Shown one piece after another: positions 57,201 to 64,000 of a DNA stretch of 64,000 nucleotides. The notes beneath the pieces were generated by a model. That model did no database searches, was not told the origin of the DNA, and saw nothing but the letters and a program-made list of their open reading frames with translations. The translations under genes were made by a program, and so were the position numbers. Numbering within the stretch: the first letter of the stretch is position 1; every line of letters begins with the position of its first letter. This stretch comes from Streptomyces sp. NBS 14/10 (GTDB taxonomy: Bacteria; Actinomycetota; Actinomycetes; Streptomycetales; Streptomycetaceae): contig NZ_NCSM01000023.1 of the NCBI RefSeq assembly GCF_002224125.1, forward strand, positions 57,118-121,117. The letters are read 5' to 3'.

Positions 57201-60200
57201 CGAGGCGATCGAGGCCGACCGGGCCTTCTCGGACCTCGGGTTCGACTCGCTGACCGCGGTGGACCTGCGCAACCAGCTGACCCGGGCCACCGGTCTGCCC
57301 CTGCCCACCACCCTCGCCTTCGACCACCCGACCCCGGCGGCGCTCGCCGACCACCTGTACGCCGAACTGCTCGGACAGGACGGCGCCGACGACACGGCGG
57401 CGCTGCCCGCCCCTACCGCCGACGACCCGATCGTGATCGTCGGCATGAGCTGCCGCTACCCCGGCGGTGTGCGCTCGCCCGAAGACCTGTGGCAGCTGGT
57501 CGTGGACGAGGCCGATGCCATCGGACAGCTGCCCACCGACCGCGGCTGGGACCTGGACACGCTGAGCGGCGGCACCCGGGACGGACGCGGGCGCAGCACG
57601 GCTCAGTCGGGCGGGTTCCTCTACGACGCCGCCGACTTCGACCCGGGCTTCTTCGGTATCGCGCCGCGCGAGGCCATGGTGATGGACCCGCAGCAGCGGC
57701 TGGTGCTGGAGGCGGCGTGGGAGGCGCTGGAGCGGGCCGGTGTCGACCCGCATACGCTGCGCGGTGGCGATACGGGCGTCTTCGTCGGCGCCACCAGTGG
57801 CGACTACCGCCCGCCCGCCGACCAGCGCGGCCACGCTCAGACCGCGCAGGCGGCCAGCCTGATCTCCGGCCGCCTCTCCTACAGCTTCGGCCTGGAGGGC
57901 CCGGCGGTGACCGTGGACACCGCCTGCTCCTCGTCCCTGGTGGCGCTGCATCTGGCCGCCCAGGCGCTGCGCTCGGGCGAGTGTTCGCTGGCGCTGGCCG
58001 GTGGTGTGACGGTGATGTCCACACCGGTCGGTTTCGTGGAGTTCAGCGACATGGGCGCCCTGTCCCCGGACGGCCGGTGCAAGGCGTTCGCCGAGGCCGC
58101 GGACGGCACCGGCTGGTCCGAGGGCGTCGGCATGCTCGTGGTGGAGCGGATGTCCGACGCCCGGCGCAACGGCCACCGCGTCCTGGCGGTCCTGCGCGGC
58201 TCGGCGGTCAACCAGGACGGCGCCTCGAACGGGCTGACCGCCCCCAACGGCCCCTCGCAGCGCCGGGTCATCCGCCGCGCCCTCGCGAACGCCGGGCTGT
58301 CCCCCGCGGACGTGGACGTGGTCGAGGCCCATGGCACCGGCACCACCCTCGGCGACCCGATCGAGGCCCAGGCGCTGCTGGCCACCTACGGTCAGGACCG
58401 CGACCCCGACCAGCCCCTGCTGCTCGGCTCGGTCAAGTCCAACATCGGGCATACGCAGTCGGCGGCGGGCGTCGCGGGCGTGATCAAGACGGTCATGGCG
58501 ATGCGCCACGGCGTGGTGCCCAGGACCCTCCATCTGGACGCCCCCAGCTCGCATGTGGACTGGTCGGCGGGCGCCGTGGAACTGGCCGCCGAGGCCACCG
58601 AGTGGCCGGGGACCGGGCGGCCGCGCCGGGCCGGGATCTCCTCGTTCGGCGCCAGTGGCACCAACGCCCACGCGATCATCGAGCAGGCGCCCGACGACGA
58701 GCCCGCCCGCACCCCGGCCGCGCCGCGGAGTGATGGTGCGGCGTGGCGTGATGGCGCGGCGTGGCCCGTCGCCCTGTCGGCCCGTACCGCCCAGGCGCTG
58801 CGCGACCAGGCCCGGCTGATGCTCCACCATGTCACCGCGGACCCGGATCTCGGCCTCGCCGACCTGGCGTTCTCGCTGGCCGCCACCCGGTCGGCCTTCG
58901 AGGAGCGGGCCGCGGTGCTGAGCGCGGACCGCGACGAGTTGATCGAGGGCCTGGCGGCGGTGGCGGACGGACGCCCGTCCCCACGGGTGATCGAGGGCAC
59001 CGCGGCCGGTGGCCGTACCGCCTTCCTCTTCTCGGGCCAGGGCAGTCAGCGGGCCGGGATGGGCCGGGAGCTGTACGAGACCTTCCCGGTGTTCGCCGAG
59101 GCGTTCGACGCGGTGTGCTCGCATTTGGACGCCCATCTGGAACGGCCGTTGTCCGAGGTGGTGTTCGCGGAGCCCGGTTCGGCCGAGGCGGAGGCGCTGG
59201 ACGAGACACGGTGGACCCAGCCCGCGCTGTTCGCGGTGGAAGTGGCGCTGTTCCGGCTGCTGGAGTCCTGGGGGATCGTCCCGGACTATCTGGCGGGGCA
59301 TTCGATCGGCGAGATCGCGGCCGCCCATGTGGCGGGGGTGTTCTCGCTGCCGGACGCGTGTGCCCTGGTGGCCGCGCGCGGCCGGCTGATGCAGGAGCTG
59401 CCGCCCGGGGGAGCGATGGTGGCGTTGCAGGCCGCCGAGGAAGAGGTGGCTCCCCATCTGGGCGAGCGGGTCTCGGTCGCGGCCGTGAACGGTCCGCGGT
59501 CGGTGGTCGTGGCGGGTGACGAGGCGGAGGTACTGGATGTGGCGGCCAGGTTCGAGGAGCAGGGCCGCAGGACCAGGCGGCTGACGGTCAGCCATGCGTT
59601 CCACTCCGCGCTGATGGAGCCGATGCTGGCGGAGTTCGGGCGGGTCGTACGCGGTCTGTCGTTCGAGGCGCCACGGATCGCGCTGGTGTCCAATCTGACG
59701 GGCGATGTGGTGTCGGCCGAGCGGGTGTGCGCGCCGGAGTACTGGGTGGAGCACATCCGCCGTACGGTGCGGTTCGCCGACGGCGTCAGCCGGCTCGCCG
59801 CCGAGGGCGTCACCACCTTCCTGGAGGTGGGGCCCGACGCCGTACTGACCGCCATGGCACAGGAAACCCTCGGCGAACGGTCGTCCGACGCGCTTCTCGT
59901 CCCCGCGCTGCGCAGGACGCGTGGCGAGGAGACCGCCCTGGTGGCGGCCGTGGCCCGGCTGCACACCCACGGCGTCGGCGTCGACTGGGCGGGCTTCTTC
60001 GCCTCCTCCGGCGCCCGACCGGTCGACCTGCCGACCTACCCCTTCCAGCACCAGCGCTTCTGGCCCGAGAACCCCGAGGACGCCGTCGGTCAGGAAGCCG
60101 CGGCCCCCGATGCGGCGGACGCGGACTTCTGGGCCACTGTGGAACGGGCCGACCAGGCGGACATCGCCTCGCTGGCGACGACGCTCGACGTCGACGACGA

Positions 60201-62223
60201 GGCGTTGACGATGGTCCTGCCCGCGCTCTCGTCCTGGCGCCGCCGACGCCAGGAGCAGTCGGTGGTCGACAGCTGGCGCTACCGGATCGGCTGGAAGCCG
60301 CTCACCGGCCCGGCCCCGGCCGCCCCCTCGGGGACCTGGCTCGCCGTGGTCCCGGCCGGACACGCCGAGGACCCCTGGGTGAACGCGGTGGTCGAGGCGC
60401 TGGGCACCGAGACGGTACGGCTGGAGGTCACCGGACCCGACCGCGCGGCGCTGGCCGAGCGGCTGCGGGCACAGCTGGCCGAGGGGCCCCGGGCAGTCGG
60501 CGTGGTGTCGCTGCTGGCCGTGGCCGACTCCACGGGGCCGGTCGTCCCGCCGGGACTCGCCCTGACCGCCGTACTGGTGCAGGCCCTGGGCGACGCCGAG
60601 GTCGAGGCCCCGCTGTGGTGTGTCACCCGGGGCGCGGTGTCGGTCGGCCGTACGGAGCGGGTGGCCGACCCGCGGCAGGCCGCGGTATGGGGGCTCGGCC
60701 GGGTGGCCGCGCTCGAACACCCGCAGCGCTGGGGCGGGTTGGTCGATCTGCCCGAGGATCTTGACGGGCGGATCGCCGCCCGGTTCGCCGCGGTGCTGGG
60801 CAAGACCGGCGGTACGGAGCCGGCCGAGGACCAGGTCGCGGTGCGCGCGTCGGGCGTGTTCGGCCGCCGACTGCGACGGCCGGTCGGCGCCTCGCCCAAG
60901 GACGGCTGGCGGCCCTCGGGCACGGTGCTGGTCACTGGCGGCACCGGGACCCTGGGCGGCCATGTCGCCCGGTGGCTGGCCCGCGGTGGCGCCGAGCACA
61001 TTCTGCTGGCCAGCCGCAGCGGCCCTGAGGCCGAAGGGGCCGAGGAGCTGCGGTCCGAGCTGGCCGGGACGGGAGTGCGGGTGTCCATCGTGGCCTGTGA
61101 CGTGGCCGACCGCCGACAGGTGGCGGACCTGCTGGCGGACATCCCCGGCGACTGCCCGCTGACCGCCGTGGTGCACGCGGCGGGGGTGCTGGACGACGGG
61201 GTCCTCGACGGTCTGTCGCCCCAGCGGTTCGAGACGGTGTTCCGGTCCAAGGTGGAGTCGGCGACCGTCCTGGACGAGCTGACCCGGGACCTGGACCTGA
61301 CGGCCTTCGTGCTGTTCTCCTCCGCGTCCGGCGCCGTGGGCAACGCCGGCCAGGCCAACTACGCCGCCGCCAACGCGGTGCTGGACGCGCTGGCCGAGCG
61401 GCGCCGGGACCAGGGCCTGCCCGCCACCTCGGTGGCCTGGGGCGCCTGGGCCGGTGGCGGCATGGCGGCGAGCGCCCGCGCCGAGGAGACGTCGCACCGC
61501 ACCGGGGTGGCCGCGATGGCCCCGGAGGCGGCGCTGTCGGCCATGCGCAGCGCGGTGGGCTCCGATGAACCCACCTCCGTGGTGGCCGATATCGACCAGG
61601 CCCGGTTCATCCACGCCTTCACCACCCTGCGGCCCAGCCCGCTGCTGCGGGAGCTGCCCCGGTACGCCGAGCTGACCGCGGGCGCCACCGTCTCCCCGCA
61701 CGACCAGGCGTCGGCCGCGGCCGAGCTGCGGGAGCGGGTGCTCGGGCGGGCGGCGGCGGAGCGGCCCCGGGTGGTGCTGGACCTGGTCCGCGCCCAGGTC
61801 GCCGAGGTGCTGGGGTATGCGGGGCCCGAGGCCGTCGGCGCCGACCGGGCGTTCAAGGACCTCGGCTTCGACTCGCTGGCCGCGATCGAGCTGCGCAACC
61901 AGCTCACCGCGACCACCGGGCTGAGCCTGCCCGCCACGCTCGTCTTCGACCACCCCACGCCCGTCGCCCTCGCCGAGCATGTGCTGCGGGAGCTCGTACC
62001 CGAAACGGCCGGTGGCTCGCCCGCCGACGAGCGGGAGAACGAGATCCGGGCGCTGCTGACCTCCGTACCCCTCGCCCGGCTGCGGGAGGTCGGGCTGCTG
62101 GAGCCGCTGCTCCAGCTGGCCGGCCATCCGGCGGCGACGGCGGAGCAGGCACCGGGTGACTCGATCGACGCGATGGACCTGGACGACCTGGTCAGGGCCG
62201 CGCTTGACGGCAACGAGCACTGA
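33262..62223 (+). CDS. Six-module polyene macrolide PKS (NysI/AmphI/PimS2 type)
   Basis: A 9653-residue cytosolic synthase. Residues 1-30 are a coiled-coil docking helix ([20 protein letters not shown]). Then come six modules: KS-AT-DH-KR-ACP; KS-AT-KR-ACP; KS-AT(methylmalonyl)-KR-ACP; KS-AT-KR-ACP; KS-AT-KR(inactive)-ACP; KS-AT-KR-ACP. The last 75 residues (from [20 protein letters not shown] to the end) are a C-terminal docking domain, so the chain passes to another subunit; there is no TE. This layout is that of NysI/AmphI (modules 9-14) and PimS2 (modules 5-10), which build the last alkene and the polyol stretch with the carboxyl-bearing branch and the hemiketal ketone. In 18-module numbering it makes about C10-C21. 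ATG 33262 is chosen; TTG 33253 is an alternative. Nearby ferredoxin, P450 and dehydratase genes agree. Confidence 0.95.
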   Translation: MDNEQKLRDYLKRASADLRRTRRRLGEIEAAAQEPIAIVGMSCRYPGGVSGPEDLWHMVESGEDGITALPTDRGWDLDELSGTAVRGGFLHEAVEFDADFFGISPREALAMDPQQRVLLEAAWEAFERAGIEPGTLRGSRTGMFVGAMAQDYRVGPADGVEGFQLTGNTTSVMSGRLSYTFGVVGPAVTVDTACSSSLVALHLATQSLRAGECSLALAGGITIMSSPATFIEFGRQGGLSADGRCRSFADTADGTGWAEGVGVLVLERLSDAQRNGHEVLAVVRGTAVNQDGASNGLTAPNGPSQQRVIEQALINARLSADQIDAVEAHGTGTTLGDPVEAQALLATYGQSRGDRGPLLLGSVKSNLGHTQAAAGVAGIIKMVMAMRHGVLPRTLHIDRPSTHVDWESGAVELLTEPTAWPVTGEPRRAGVSSFGISGTNAHTIIEQAPAPAPAEAPAEDEPTGSDGAVAGPGGAAGRPDGAAAGPGPDADHAEAPEPVVMLDPGVVPLPVSGRTPEALREQAARLHAHLDARPGIGLADLAFSLATTRAGFEHRAVVTAGDRATAAAALSALSLGDSPAGLVRGTARATRKLAFLFAGQGSQRLGMGRELAERFPVFAQALDATVAALDTWLDRPLRDILFAAEGTPEAALLDRTAYAQPALFAVEVALFRLVESWGITPDFLAGHSIGEIAAAHAAEVFSPADAARLVVARGRLMEELPAGGAMASVQATESEVAPLLTGRADHVSIAAVNGPSAVVVAGDEDAVAEIEAHFAGEGRKTKRLRVSHAFHSPRMEPMLEEFRAVVAELSPQAPVVPVVSNLTGAQATVQELTSADYWVDHVRRAVRFADGIGWLHGHGVDTYLELGPDGVLSALTRTCLDNTATDGDLDEDAEGPGAAVPLLRPGRPEPVAVTTALAGLHVRGVPVDWDRYFAGTGVRRVDLPTYPFQRRRYWPKGLATAAGDMRAAGMGAAHHPLLAAAVSLADSDGFLLTGRLSLRTHPWLADHAVRGTVILPATAFLELAIRAGDEVGCDRVEDLTLAAPLALPEHGGVQVQMWVGGPDESGRRTLNLYSRPDGEGEGEGSDELPWTRHATGVLTTGGHDIAFDTAQWPPADAQPLPLDGLYDRLAAEDGLEYGPLFQGLRAAWSRGADTFAEVALEPTAQAPDGSFGLHPALLDAALHAMLADPGRAPAPDGGGTVLPFSWEGVSLHATGASEIRARMSRAADGTLSIAVADPSGQPVASVEALTLRALPAGGPGEGAVAGRDSLFRVDWTPLPASATDGTPAVAASGPVVVLGPDVLGLTETLRAADTEARVHDDPADLTDPAVLTGPDGVSPGAVLVPMLGDTAGEMADAVRTLTSRALDLLRVWSAEEGPAGTRLVFVTRGAVAADGGAATSGESGGEDSGAPVDLAAAAVWGLVRSAQAEAPGRFTLVDLDPGDSSAVLPASALTADEPQLAVRQGTVLAPRLARVTAPVPDAADTGNAADPEPGWNTDGTVLITGGTGGLGALVARHLAAERGVRHLLLLSRRGGAAEGAADLVADLADHGADATVVACDVADPAALAAVLARIPAEHPLTAVVHAAGVLDDGMIGSLTAGRMDAVLRPKVDAAWALHRATDGLELSAFIVFSSLAGTVGTAGQGNYAAANAFLDALARHRRSQGLPAQSLGWGPWALSDGMTGALTETDLRRLARMGTPALSPEQGLALFDTAVSSGHPVLLPVRLDLAALRASADVPHLLRGLVRKAHRRAVVAGSGTASGLAQRLARLDGDQRTRAVVDVVRAQVAAVLGHAGSEAVDPDRPFQDLGFDSLTAIELRNRLSAATGLRTSATAVFDYPTVTALAVHVRDELLGSRAAAAPDPARPNPVTAVEDPIVIVGMGCRYPGGVGSPEELWRLVSEGTDAISGLPANRGWDLETLYDPDPDHHGTTYTRGGGFLHDAGEFDAAFFNMSPREALATDTQQRLLLETSWEAVERAGIDPVSLRGSRTGVFTGVMYNDYGTVLAGGGDFEGFLGSGTSPSVASGRVSYTLGLEGPAVTVDTACSSSLVAMHLAAQALREGECSLALAGGVTVMSTPASLIEFSRQRGLSPDGRCKAFSESADGVGWSEGVGVVVLERLSDARRHGHVVLAVVRGSAVNQDGASNGLTAPNGPSQQRVIRQALATAGLSAADVDAVEAHGTGTTLGDPIEAQALLATYGQDRERPLWLGSVKSNIGHTQAAAGVAGVIKMVMAMRHGVLPGTLHVDAPSSHVDWEAGEVELLTRAVEWPQAGRVRRAGVSSFGISGTNAHLIVEQPAPSGPEPEESAPRGGNGSVVWLLSGRGRAALRAQAARLAARVDTDPGPDAADIALSLATTRPAFEQRAAVVAPDRSGLLRALAALAEGRPDPAVIEGEAGGTDKLALLFSGQGSQRARAGRELYADFPVFARALDEVCAQLDPYLDRPLGEVLFADEGTPEAELLDLTGWTQPALFAVEVALFRLMLSWGVQPDYVAGHSIGELAAAHAAGVLSLQDACALVAARARLMQALPAGGAMVSVQATEDEVAPLLTGRDHELAVAAVNGPSALVLSGDEEAVLEVAAHFRDLGRKTKRLRVSHAFHSPRMDAMLDGFREVAQGLVYAAPTIPIVSNLTGEIVTEEQICSPDYWVEHVRGTVRFADGVRTLRDAGATTFLELGPDGVLSAMAEDTLGEDSTAEAVPALRADRAEELTVAAALAKLHVRGVRVDWPGYFGGSGARRVDLPTYAFQHDFYWPDTATAAPTGPEAVADPADERLWSAVERRDAAELATVLGLEDEHHASLYALLPALSSWRQNRHEKAVLDSWRYQVEWQPLRVSTAPVAAGTWLVVTADGTPDGPFQDDVVDALRGHGARVHRVVLDDTCADRAVLAARLGDVQPDVQGDAEEGVRLDEVSGVLSLLAVAEQPVPDHPALPAGLALTVALVQALGDLGVTAPLWNATRGAVSTGPSDPVTSPLQAAVWGLGRAVALEHPGRWGGLVDLPEVVDRPAAQRLMSVLAGSTEPASAHHDEDQVAIRATGVSARRLAHRTVDDLPAARDFTARGTVLVTGGTGALGAEVARWLARAGAEHLVLTSRRGAQAPGADELRAELEALGAGVRIVACDAADRDALAAALADLPAASPLTGVVHTAGIASAAPLEGMAPAEFEEAVAAKLAGAAHLDALLGDRDLELFVMFGSIAGVWGSGGQSAYGAANAYLDALAEHRRARGLAATSVAFGPWAESGMATHDAMADGLKRRGLRFLAPERAMAELRRAVVHGDTTVTVADVDWDRYLPVFTSVRPSPLLGDLPEAREQARAQAGQRSASEAADGASELARRLHGRTEAEQERLLTSLVRAEAAAVLGHASADGVPEERAFRDLGFDSLTAVELRKRLVTLTGLSLPSTTAFDYPSPLALARHLRVLLLGTGAAGTGPAAGSGPVALSSAHDDEPIAIIGMSCRFPGGVRSPEELWRLVADGTDAISDFPADRGWDTAALYDPDPDRAGRTYSTLGGFLHEAGEFDPAFFGISPREALSMDPQQRLLLETAWESFERAGIDPRSLRSSLTGTFIGSTYQDYGTGVADGTEGHMVTGSSPSVLSGRLSYVFGLEGPAVTVDTACSSSLVALHLACRSLREGESSLALVGGATVMATPASYLAFSRQRALAADGRCKAFSDAADGMTLAEGVGILLVERLSDAQRHGHPVLALVRGSAVNQDGASNGLTAPNGPSQQRVIRQALANARLSAGDVDALDAHGTGTALGDPIEVQALQAVYGDDRAPDRPLLLGSVKSNIGHTQSAAGVASVIKMVMAMRHGLLPKTLHVEQPSSHIDWSPGTVALLSDSVAWPDTGEPRRCAVSSFGVSGTNAHALLEQAPEAVPRTPVEESGQAGPGALPWVLSARGADALREQAANLLSHLDGHPETTPADIGYSLVTSRSLFEHRAVVVGEHIEDFRRELEALSKGTSSAAVVRGVADVEGRSVFVFPGQGSQWVGMGARLLDESAVFAERLGECAAALASFIDWSLMDVVRQVEGAPSLERVDVVQPVSWAVMVSLAAMWRAHGVEPDAVVGHSQGEIAAACVAGALSLEDGARVVALRSQAIARRLAGAGGMASVPLPVAEVEARLERWGGRVSIAAVNGPRSVVVSGDREALDELVEELTGEEVRIRRIAVDYASHSAHVEGIHEELLEQLAPLSPRTAEVPFFSTVAGDWLDTTGMDADYWYRNLRQTVGFEPAIRALLAQEHRAFIEVSSHPVLTVGVQETVDDSDCQAVVCGTLRRDHGGLDRFLTSLAQACVRGVPVDWAGMFADFDAHHVELPTYAFQREHFWALPAGPDPDGRADPEDTRFWTAVEQQDIASLTSALHIDETSLAAVLPALSSWRRRRQDRATVDGWRYRVAWRPLRGVPTASLSGTWLVVTAEGIADGEVTEALAGHGADVRRLALDESCADRAVLAARLSDVISPSEDGSPGLAGVVSLLAAAEEPHSDHPALATGLALTVALVQALGDARIEAPLWCLTRGAVSTGRSDRVMSPVQAQVHGVGWTAALEHPDRWGGLVDLPGTLDQRAAQRLAAVLAGAIGEDQLAIRASGVLARRVVRASAGDTEPDRPWTPRGTTLITGGTGTLAPHLARWLAGQGAEHIVLTSRRGMAAPGAPALVAELAELGVEADVVACDVTDRAALAALLARLKEDGRTVRTAVHTAATIALHSLDETTMAEFAEVINAKVAGARHLDELLDGDELDALVLYSSTAGTWGSGRHAAYVAGNAFLGALADHRRARGLPATSLAWGIWSDDTRLGRVDPEQIRRSGLVFMDPEPALAGLRQALDDDETALVVADVDWERYYPVFTSVRPTRLFDEVPEVQRRTEAAEPSGGAQGEFAARLLSLPGAERDRLLLELVRTEAAAVLGHGSPEALTEERAFRDIGFDSLTAVDLRNRLATATGLTLPTTLVFDHPSPAALATYLRVLIAADRDAPAGSGPAPAAVIAADEPIAIVGMSCRYPGGVASPEELWDLVVGGGDGITGFPADRGWDADALYDPDPDRKGRTYSTQGGFLHDVADFDAAFFGISPREAVAMDPQQRLLLETAWEAFERAGVDPATLRGSNTGTFIGASYQDYTTGVRGAAEGSEGHMITGTLSSVLSGRVSYVFGLEGPAVTLDTACSSSLVALHLACQSLRDGESSLALAGGVSVMATPSAFVGFSRQRAMATDGRCKAYSDAADGMSLAEGVGLVLIERLSDALRNGHPVLALVRGSAINQDGASNGLTAPNGPAQQRVIRQALANARLSAGEIDAIEGHGTGTALGDPIEAQALLATYGQDRERPLLLGSVKSNIGHTQMASGMAGVIKMVMAMRRGLLPPTLHVDQPSSHVDWSAGAIELLTEPAEWPATGRPRRAAVSSFGLSGTNAHTVLEQAPGAAERAGDGTLAAPAPVTLSARGDEALRAQAARLLSLLETRPELPLKDVAFSLATTRSALERRATVVAADRAELLSGLSALRDGAPHAALVQGGVAGGRTAFLFSGQGSQRAGMGRELYEAFPVFAEALDEMCAHLDGHLERPLREVLFAEEGSAEAELVDRTGWTQPALFAIEVALYRLVESWGITADYLAGHSIGEIAAAHVAGVLSQADACALVAARARLMQELPPGGCMVAIEAAEDEVVPELGEGVTIAAVNGPRSVVVAGEESAVEQIAARFAEEGRKTRRLTVSHAFHSPLMEPMLAEFRQVAEGLSYEAPRIALVSNLTGGPASAEEVCSPEYWVEHVRRTVRFADGVEWLAGQGVTAFLELGPDGVLSAMAQESLADRPRTALLPVLRKGRAEVSALVSALARLHTHGVGVDWTAFFAGSGAHRVDLPTYAFQRSRFWPETVAGADGDGVPAAARAEDTEFWSAVERADLETLSSALDLDDGVLTAMVPALSTWRKQRRDRSATDSWRYRVTWKPVTGNAPGAPALSGRWLVVAPPGAAEDAWACAVLDGLRVPTVLVESAAEDRATLAELLGQADTEGAGFSGVLALPAHHTPGDEGDPATAAARTATVVQALGDAGIEAPLWCLTRGAVSIGRSEPVLDPAQAAVWGLGRVAALEHPERWGGLVDLPADPEPKAVRRLAGVLERTGGEDQVAVRASGAYVRRLIRNPVEPAAEQGEFTPTGTVLITGGTGALGGHLARWLAAEGAAHLVLLSRRGPSAPGADHLVRELTELGARVTVEACDAADRDALAAVLDRIPADTPLTAVIHTAGVLDDGVVDALTPDRFTAVMRSKAQAARNLDELTEDHDLAAFVLFSSVAGTIGAPGQGNYAAANAYLDALAQRRRDRGLTATSLAWGPWAEAGMVADGAALEGRVRRGGYTPMPPRLAVAALRQALERDERVLTVADIDWDRFLDAFATARPAPLVADLPDVRRAREATDTGRGGAPSDGQGLHGRLTGLPEAERRAYVLDLLRGRVAAVLGHGDTTAIAPDQAFRDLGFDSLTTVELRNALSAETGLTLPSSLVYDYPTPYALADFLLAEVLGAAADTALAPAAAAAPSAADDPIAIVGVSCRFPGGVASPEDLWRLLADGGDGITPFPTDRGWDLDALAGGASATREGGFLPGAGDFDAAFFGISPREALAMDPQQRLLLETSWEALERAGIDPATLRGSDTGVFVGTNGQDYAGVLRKATADVRGHVATGNTASVMSGRLSYTLGLEGPAVTVDTACSSSLVSLHWAAQALRRGECSLVLAGGVSVMSSPDSFTEFSVQGGLAPDGRCKAFADAADGTAWSEGVGVLVLERLSDAVRNGHEIWGVVRGTAVNQDGASNGLTAPNGPAQQRVIRQALSDARLTPADVDAVEAHGTGTTLGDPIEAHALLATYGRERPEPLLLGTVKSNIGHTQAAAGVAGVIKMVMAMRHGVLPRTLHVDTPSSHVDWASGAVSLVSEATSWPRTGRPRRAGVSAFGVSGTNAHVIVEQAPTAEPSRPHEPGEIPAVVPWVVSGRGPEALSAQLDGLTSFIDGFAERSDPRPSPVAVGFTLATGRPAFDHRAVLLATGDGVTEAARGVIRAPGGRTAFLFSGQGSQRPGMGRALYDRFPAFAEALDDVLAHLDVELDRPLREVFFADAGTAEAELLDRTGYTQPALFAVEVALFRLLESWGVRPDLLAGHSIGELAAAHVAGVFSLADACRLVAARARLMEALPAGGAMVSLEAAEDEVAPLLAGHGELVSIAAVNGPTATVIAGDEEAVARIAARLESRGRRTRRLRVSHAFHSPLMEPMLDPFVTVAGHLAYQEPRIPVVSTLTGRLATAEELCSPAYWVRQVRETVRFADGVRTLRDAGATAFVELGPDRVLAAMAGHTLADEGPEPLVTPLLRADRDEEAEITAALGALHVHGVPVDWTAYFGGTGAHLTTLPTYAFQRERFWPELAPGAVENAAADPVDAEFWSAVEREDLESLASTLELDGDSLTAVVPALSSWRRSRHDESVVDGWRYEATWTPLTGPAFAGTPSGALEGTWLLIVPAPDEARVVDEEWLAAVAEAMGPGTVRIEVADADRAALIARLGEMRERFAGVLSLLALGRTGPEATALTCALIQALGDADIEAPLWCATVGAVRVGRGEGPADPGQAAVWGLGRVAALEHPERWGGLVDLPGSLDQRARARLTAVLAGGAGGAGDPAEDQIAVRSGGVFGRRLVRAAAPVPDGRWRPRGTVWVTGGTGDAAGQLARWLAAEGAEHLVLTGPPDPDAPDIAELAESGVRVTVRACDPADRGALAALLDELPPDAVVHAGQPDLSPVTPGATDRIDALGPAPLAAAVAHRITAAAHLDELLGDRPLDAFVLLTSVAGVWGVAGRAADAAVDAALEALARRRRARGASATSVAWSAWDTSPTDTPDGMAAHLRLSGLPALPPRLALTALGRAVDGEPDAVTIADVAWDRFAPAFTAVRPSALFAALPEARTALEAAAAGRDTGESGATGTAVELRTRLLGLPGVQRSHVLLDLVRGEVAEVLGHGGAEAIEADRAFSDLGFDSLTAVDLRNQLTRATGLPLPTTLAFDHPTPAALADHLYAELLGQDGADDTAALPAPTADDPIVIVGMSCRYPGGVRSPEDLWQLVVDEADAIGQLPTDRGWDLDTLSGGTRDGRGRSTAQSGGFLYDAADFDPGFFGIAPREAMVMDPQQRLVLEAAWEALERAGVDPHTLRGGDTGVFVGATSGDYRPPADQRGHAQTAQAASLISGRLSYSFGLEGPAVTVDTACSSSLVALHLAAQALRSGECSLALAGGVTVMSTPVGFVEFSDMGALSPDGRCKAFAEAADGTGWSEGVGMLVVERMSDARRNGHRVLAVLRGSAVNQDGASNGLTAPNGPSQRRVIRRALANAGLSPADVDVVEAHGTGTTLGDPIEAQALLATYGQDRDPDQPLLLGSVKSNIGHTQSAAGVAGVIKTVMAMRHGVVPRTLHLDAPSSHVDWSAGAVELAAEATEWPGTGRPRRAGISSFGASGTNAHAIIEQAPDDEPARTPAAPRSDGAAWRDGAAWPVALSARTAQALRDQARLMLHHVTADPDLGLADLAFSLAATRSAFEERAAVLSADRDELIEGLAAVADGRPSPRVIEGTAAGGRTAFLFSGQGSQRAGMGRELYETFPVFAEAFDAVCSHLDAHLERPLSEVVFAEPGSAEAEALDETRWTQPALFAVEVALFRLLESWGIVPDYLAGHSIGEIAAAHVAGVFSLPDACALVAARGRLMQELPPGGAMVALQAAEEEVAPHLGERVSVAAVNGPRSVVVAGDEAEVLDVAARFEEQGRRTRRLTVSHAFHSALMEPMLAEFGRVVRGLSFEAPRIALVSNLTGDVVSAERVCAPEYWVEHIRRTVRFADGVSRLAAEGVTTFLEVGPDAVLTAMAQETLGERSSDALLVPALRRTRGEETALVAAVARLHTHGVGVDWAGFFASSGARPVDLPTYPFQHQRFWPENPEDAVGQEAAAPDAADADFWATVERADQADIASLATTLDVDDEALTMVLPALSSWRRRRQEQSVVDSWRYRIGWKPLTGPAPAAPSGTWLAVVPAGHAEDPWVNAVVEALGTETVRLEVTGPDRAALAERLRAQLAEGPRAVGVVSLLAVADSTGPVVPPGLALTAVLVQALGDAEVEAPLWCVTRGAVSVGRTERVADPRQAAVWGLGRVAALEHPQRWGGLVDLPEDLDGRIAARFAAVLGKTGGTEPAEDQVAVRASGVFGRRLRRPVGASPKDGWRPSGTVLVTGGTGTLGGHVARWLARGGAEHILLASRSGPEAEGAEELRSELAGTGVRVSIVACDVADRRQVADLLADIPGDCPLTAVVHAAGVLDDGVLDGLSPQRFETVFRSKVESATVLDELTRDLDLTAFVLFSSASGAVGNAGQANYAAANAVLDALAERRRDQGLPATSVAWGAWAGGGMAASARAEETSHRTGVAAMAPEAALSAMRSAVGSDEPTSVVADIDQARFIHAFTTLRPSPLLRELPRYAELTAGATVSPHDQASAAAELRERVLGRAAAERPRVVLDLVRAQVAEVLGYAGPEAVGADRAFKDLGFDSLAAIELRNQLTATTGLSLPATLVFDHPTPVALAEHVLRELVPETAGGSPADERENEIRALLTSVPLARLREVGLLEPLLQLAGHPAATAEQAPGDSIDAMDLDDLVRAALDGNEH
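33361..38830 (+). other. PKS module 1: KS-AT(malonyl)-DH-KR(B)-ACP
   Basis: KS Cys194, AT Ser688 with HAFHS (malonyl), DH His1007 in [10 protein letters not shown] with the second catalytic Asp in LLDAALH, KR of B type (LDD motif, NYAAAN active site) and ACP Ser1813. It is the only module here with a DH, so it should leave a double bond: the last alkene of the polyene, C20-C21 in amphotericin numbering. Confidence 0.9.
38881..43550 (+). other. PKS module 2: KS-AT(malonyl)-KR(A1)-ACP
   Basis: KS Cys2046, AT Ser2498 with HAFHS, ACP Ser3382. The KR lacks LDD and has Trp eight residues before the catalytic Tyr ([14 protein letters not shown]) and no His at Tyr-3, the A1 signature. It should set the hydroxyl that carries mycosamine in related polyenes (C19). 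The KS has ATDTQQR where the other five have MDPQQR. Confidence 0.85.
43603..48150 (+). other. PKS module 3: KS-AT(methylmalonyl)-KR(A2)-ACP
   Basis: KS Cys3617; AT Ser4069 in GHSQGE with YASHS, the methylmalonyl-CoA signature; ACP Ser4925. The KR is A type, with [10 protein letters not shown] placing Trp and His at the A2 positions. The methyl branch it introduces (C16 in amphotericin) is the one later oxidised to a carboxyl group by the P450/ferredoxin pair encoded downstream. Codon use in the AT differs from the flanks. Confidence 0.9.
48220..52770 (+). other. PKS module 4: KS-AT(malonyl)-KR(B)-ACP
   Basis: KS Cys5159, AT Ser5607 with HAFHS, ACP Ser6463. The KR has the LDD motif and an intact Ser/Tyr/Asn set ([16 protein letters not shown]), so it should give a B-type hydroxyl (C15 in amphotericin numbering). 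There is no DH between AT and KR, only the KR structural half. Confidence 0.9.
52834..57380 (+). other. PKS module 5: KS-AT(malonyl)-KR(inactive)-ACP
   Basis: KS Cys6691, AT Ser7134 with HAFHS, ACP Ser7996. The KR is dead: the NADPH loop reads TGGTGDAAG instead of TGGTGxLG, the catalytic Tyr is Asp7821 ([10 protein letters not shown] against GxxNYAAANA) and the Asn is also Asp. The beta-ketone is kept, as in NysI/AmphI module 13 and PimS2 module 9, where it forms the hemiketal. Confidence 0.9.
57424..62000 (+). other. PKS module 6: KS-AT(malonyl)-KR(B)-ACP
   Basis: KS Cys8222, AT Ser8681 with HAFHS, ACP Ser9538 ([11 protein letters not shown]). The KR carries LDD and NYAAAN and should be active, giving a hydroxyl (C11 in amphotericin numbering). 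A C-terminal docking domain of about 75 residues follows to 62220. Confidence 0.9.
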
Positions 62224-62238
62224 GCGCAAGCCGGGGGC

Positions 62239-62275
62239 GGCCCCCGGGCCCGTCGAGCGGACGGGCCCGGGGGCC
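62239..62275 (+). terminator. Terminator of the giant PKS gene
   Basis: GGCCCCCGGGCCCGTC (62239-62254) and GACGGGCCCGGGGGCC (62260-62275) make a perfect 16-bp stem with a 5-base loop, starting 15 bases after the stop. It is the strongest hairpin I found in the window. Confidence 0.8.
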
Positions 62276-62292
62276 TCTCGTATGCCCCCGGT

Positions 62293-62348
62293 TCCGTCGG
62301 GCACCCCCGGACACGCCACGTCCGTCGGCGTCCCCCGGACACGCCACG
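62293..62348. repeat. Two 28-bp tandem repeats in the convergent gap
   Basis: Two consecutive 28-base units (62293-62320 and 62321-62348) differ at only three bases. They share TCCGTCGG and CCCCCGGACACGCCACG. They lie between the two terminators and encode nothing I can support. The whole gap 62224-62492 has no gene. Confidence 0.6.
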
Positions 62349-62376
62349 GCCACCGGCGGGCCCGGCACATGGCAAA

Positions 62377-62425
62377 CGGCCCGGATGACGGCTTCCAGCG
62401 GGGCTGGGGCGCGTCATCCGGGCCG
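62377..62425 (-). terminator. Terminator of the P450-ferredoxin operon
   Basis: CGGCCCGGATGACG (62377-62390) and CGTCATCCGGGCCG (62412-62425) form a 14-bp perfect stem around a 21-base loop. It lies 68 bases past the ferredoxin stop on the minus strand. Confidence 0.6.
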
Positions 62426-62492
62426 CGAGGTCCGGTCAGGAGCCGTCCGGGTCAGGAGCCGTGGCGAGACACCCAGGAAGGCAACGGGGCCA

Positions 62493-62687
62493 TCACCCCT
62501 CCTCCAAGGTGATGGCCCCGGACGGGCAGAGGTGGACGGCCTCCCGGGCCGCGTCCTTCGTGGCCGCGCCGGGCTCCGCGAGCACCGTGACGGTGCCGTC
62601 GTCGTCCTGGTCGAACAGGTCCGGCGCGGCGAGCACACACTGGCCCGCCCCGACACAGCGGTCGGCGTCCGCGTTGATTCGCAACAT
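62493..62687 (-). CDS. 3Fe-4S ferredoxin (NysM/AmphM/PimF type)
   Basis: A 64-residue ferredoxin with Cys11, Cys17 and Cys54 in a C-x5-C ... C-P pattern, that is, three cluster ligands and no fourth Cys, as in 3Fe-4S ferredoxins that feed bacterial P450s. ATG 62687 is preceded by GGAGG at five bases; the GTG two codons earlier lies inside that site. It starts 17 bases after the P450 stop on the same strand, so the two are co-expressed and it should pass electrons to that P450. Polyene clusters keep this pair next to each other. Confidence 0.9.
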   Translation of the reverse strand: MLRINADADRCVGAGQCVLAAPDLFDQDDDGTVTVLAEPGAATKDAAREAVHLCPSGAITLEEG

Positions 62688-62704
62688 ATTCACCTCCGTC
62701 GGAA

Positions 62705-63880
62705 CTACCAGGTGACCGGCAGTTCATGCAGGCCGAACAGGATCCCTTCGTCCTTGAAGGGCAGTTCCTCGGGCGGCACCGCGAGCCGCAGGGTCGGAAT
62801 CCGCTCGAACAGCGTCCGGTACGCGATCCCCATCTCGGACCTGACCAGGTGCTGGCCGAGACACTGATGCACGCCGTATCCGAACGCCACATGGTGGCGG
62901 GCGGTTCGGCCGGGATCGAACTGGTCGGCCCGCTCGAATGCGTTCTCGTCATGGTTGGCCGCCGCGCCCAGGGGCACGATGCCCTCCCCGGCCTTGATCA
63001 GCTGACCGCCGATCTCGGCGTCCTCGACCGCCACCCGCAACGCCACCCGGTCGGCGACCGACAGATAGCGCAGCGCCTCCTCGACCGCGCGCGGATCCCC
63101 GATCCACTCCCGGTTCAGCAGCAGCATGACCACACCGAGGGCGATGTTGTTGGCCGTGGTCTCATGGCCGGCGATCAGCAGCAGCAGCGCGATGCCGGAG
63201 ACCTCCTGGGCGGTCAGCGTCTCGTTCTTCAGCAATCCGCTGATCAGATCGTTGCCCGGGAACTTGTGCTTGATGGAGATCAGCTTGGTCAGATAGGTGA
63301 TGAGCTCCTTGGCCGCGCTCTCCCGCTGCTCGTCGGTCGAGGTGAACGTGACCAGGACGCGAGTCCGGGACTCGAAGTACTCATGGTCGGAGTACGGCAC
63401 CCCCAGCAGCTCACAGATGACCAGCGACGGCACGGGCAGCGCGAACTGGGACACCAGATCCGCGGAGTTTCCGCCCTCGAGCAGGGCGTCGATGAGCTTG
63501 TCCACGATGCGCTGGATGGCCGGCTGCATCTCCTTGATGCGCCGCACCGTGAACTCCGGGATGAGCGCCTTGCGGAACCGGCCGTGTTCCGGCGGGTCGT
63601 ACGCGACGAACCAGCCGGGCACCTGGTCGGGCGGCGGCACCGTGCCGTTCTTTCCCATGCTGGGAAAGCCCTCGTGCAGCGGGTTGGAGCTGATCCGGGG
63701 ATCGGTGAGTACATTCCGTACGTCTTCGTGGCGGGTGACGAGCCACACCGTGCTGCCGTTGGGCAGTGAGGACTTGACCAGCCCCTCCTGCGAGCGCAGC
63801 CCGGCGTACTCGGCCGGCGGGGAGAGACGGCCTGGCTGCCGCCTCGGAAACTCGATCGGAATTGCGTCAGCGGTTGCCAT
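62705..63880 (-). CDS. Cytochrome P450, polyene methyl-to-carboxyl oxidase (NysN/AmphN/PimG type)
   Basis: A 391-residue soluble P450. The I-helix has AGHETT, the K-helix ExxR is in EEALRYL, and the haem loop FGYGVHQCLG supplies Cys340. Together with the adjacent ferredoxin and the methylmalonyl module of the PKS it fits the enzyme that oxidises the exocyclic methyl of polyene macrolactones to a carboxyl group in several steps. The alternative, a ring hydroxylase or epoxidase of the NysL/PimD sort, is less likely because the ferredoxin gene directly follows the carboxyl-forming P450 in the nystatin and amphotericin clusters. ATG 63880 has GGGAAG seven bases upstream; GTG 63886 and 63895 are alternatives. 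Confidence 0.85.
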   Translation of the reverse strand: MATADAIPIEFPRRQPGRLSPPAEYAGLRSQEGLVKSSLPNGSTVWLVTRHEDVRNVLTDPRISSNPLHEGFPSMGKNGTVPPPDQVPGWFVAYDPPEHGRFRKALIPEFTVRRIKEMQPAIQRIVDKLIDALLEGGNSADLVSQFALPVPSLVICELLGVPYSDHEYFESRTRVLVTFTSTDEQRESAAKELITYLTKLISIKHKFPGNDLISGLLKNETLTAQEVSGIALLLLIAGHETTANNIALGVVMLLLNREWIGDPRAVEEALRYLSVADRVALRVAVEDAEIGGQLIKAGEGIVPLGAAANHDENAFERADQFDPGRTARHHVAFGYGVHQCLGQHLVRSEMGIAYRTLFERIPTLRLAVPPEELPFKDEGILFGLHELPVTW

Positions 63881-63933
63881 CTTCACGCTTCCCACGTAGG
63901 TGGTGTTCGGACAAGGAGTGTCGGCCGGTTGTC

Positions 63934-63997
63934 ACTTCAGCGCGCCGCTACTTCAGCGCGCCGCTACTTCAGCGCGCCGCTACTTCAGCGCGTCGCT
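63934..63997. repeat. Four tandem copies of a 16-bp unit
   Basis: The unit ACTTCAGCGCGCCGCT is repeated at 63934, 63950, 63966 and 63982 (the last copy with one change, CGCGTCGCT) and seems to begin again at 63998. On the minus strand each copy carries CTGAAGTAG, so it looks like the end of the upstream gene, including its stop codon, duplicated three times downstream. Confidence 0.8.
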
Positions 63998-64000
63998 ACT
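63980..64000 (-). CDS. C-terminus of an upstream minus-strand gene (partial)
   Basis: Read on the minus strand from the window edge, the sequence gives SSDALK followed by TAG at 63980-63982. Only the most upstream repeat copy differs in sequence, fitting it being the true gene end and the other copies duplicates. In nystatin and amphotericin clusters the gene before nysN is the mycosamine aminotransferase nysDII, so that is the expectation, but six residues cannot prove it. Confidence 0.35.
   Translation of the reverse strand, partial: SSDALK

Noticed and set aside
33847..62370. Very long open frames on the minus strand opposite the giant PKS (over 1000 codons at 33847-36984, 46636-51300 and 56818-62370)
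   Set aside because: They are the expected mirror of GC-rich coding DNA, with low-complexity Gly/Arg/Pro/His composition, no domains and no ribosome sites.
1..64000. CRISPR arrays, tRNA/rRNA genes, insertion sequences or attachment sites
   Set aside because: I saw no regularly spaced repeats with unique spacers, no cloverleaf-like or rRNA sequence, and no transposase or integrase motifs. The tandem repeats near 62300 and 63950 have no spacers.

Overview
The window is high-GC actinomycete DNA, almost certainly Streptomyces: GTG/TTG starts, four-base gene overlaps, rare TTA codons confined to accessory genes, and modular type I polyketide synthase (PKS) genes. I see no rRNA, tRNA, CRISPR array or transposase.

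Bases 1-3029 hold the tail of a D-2-hydroxyacid dehydrogenase, a DUF1023 alpha/beta hydrolase with a WXG-like N-terminus and a small SDR-type protein. Bases 3073-10993 (minus strand) look like an alpha-glucan utilisation locus: LacI regulator, lipoprotein binding protein, two ABC permeases, a cytosolic GH13 alpha-glucosidase and a secreted GH87-type alpha-1,3-glucanase. Together they would cut alpha-1,3-glucan outside the cell, import the oligosaccharides and hydrolyse them inside.

Bases 11141-21033 are the most unusual part. On the plus strand are an EAD2-like adaptor protein, a 60-residue peptide and, overlapping it by GTGA, an HExxH protein of the family proposed to be alpha-ketoglutarate-dependent peptide beta-hydroxylases. 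Facing them on the minus strand is a coupled operon: VMAP-C-like protein, MoxR-type AAA ATPase and a 1501-residue vWA/NB-ARC/TPR protein. The peptide has a leader resembling FxSxx-type RiPP precursors but a different C-terminus, and no radical SAM maturase is in the window. I read the locus as a peptide-modification system joined to an NTPase-based conflict or signalling module.

Bases 21172-31141 (minus strand) carry a type II thioesterase overlapping a fungal-style highly reducing single-module PKS (KS-AT-DH-MT-ER-KR-ACP), a frameshifted quinone oxidoreductase, a 39-bp near-palindromic operator and a PAS-LuxR regulator of the PimM/NysRIV/AmphRIV type.

Bases 31838-63880 are part of a polyene macrolide cluster: GDP-mannose 4,6-dehydratase (mycosamine pathway), a six-module PKS of about 9650 residues matching NysI/AmphI/PimS2 module by module (DH only in the first module, methylmalonyl AT in the third, dead KR in the fifth), then on the minus strand a 3Fe-4S ferredoxin and a P450 of the NysM/NysN type that oxidise the methyl branch to a carboxyl group. 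Two PimM-like boxes precede the dehydratase and the giant PKS. The other PKS subunits, glycosyltransferase and aminotransferase genes must lie outside the window. A possible ecological link is that one locus would attack fungal cell-wall alpha-glucan while the other makes an antifungal polyene.
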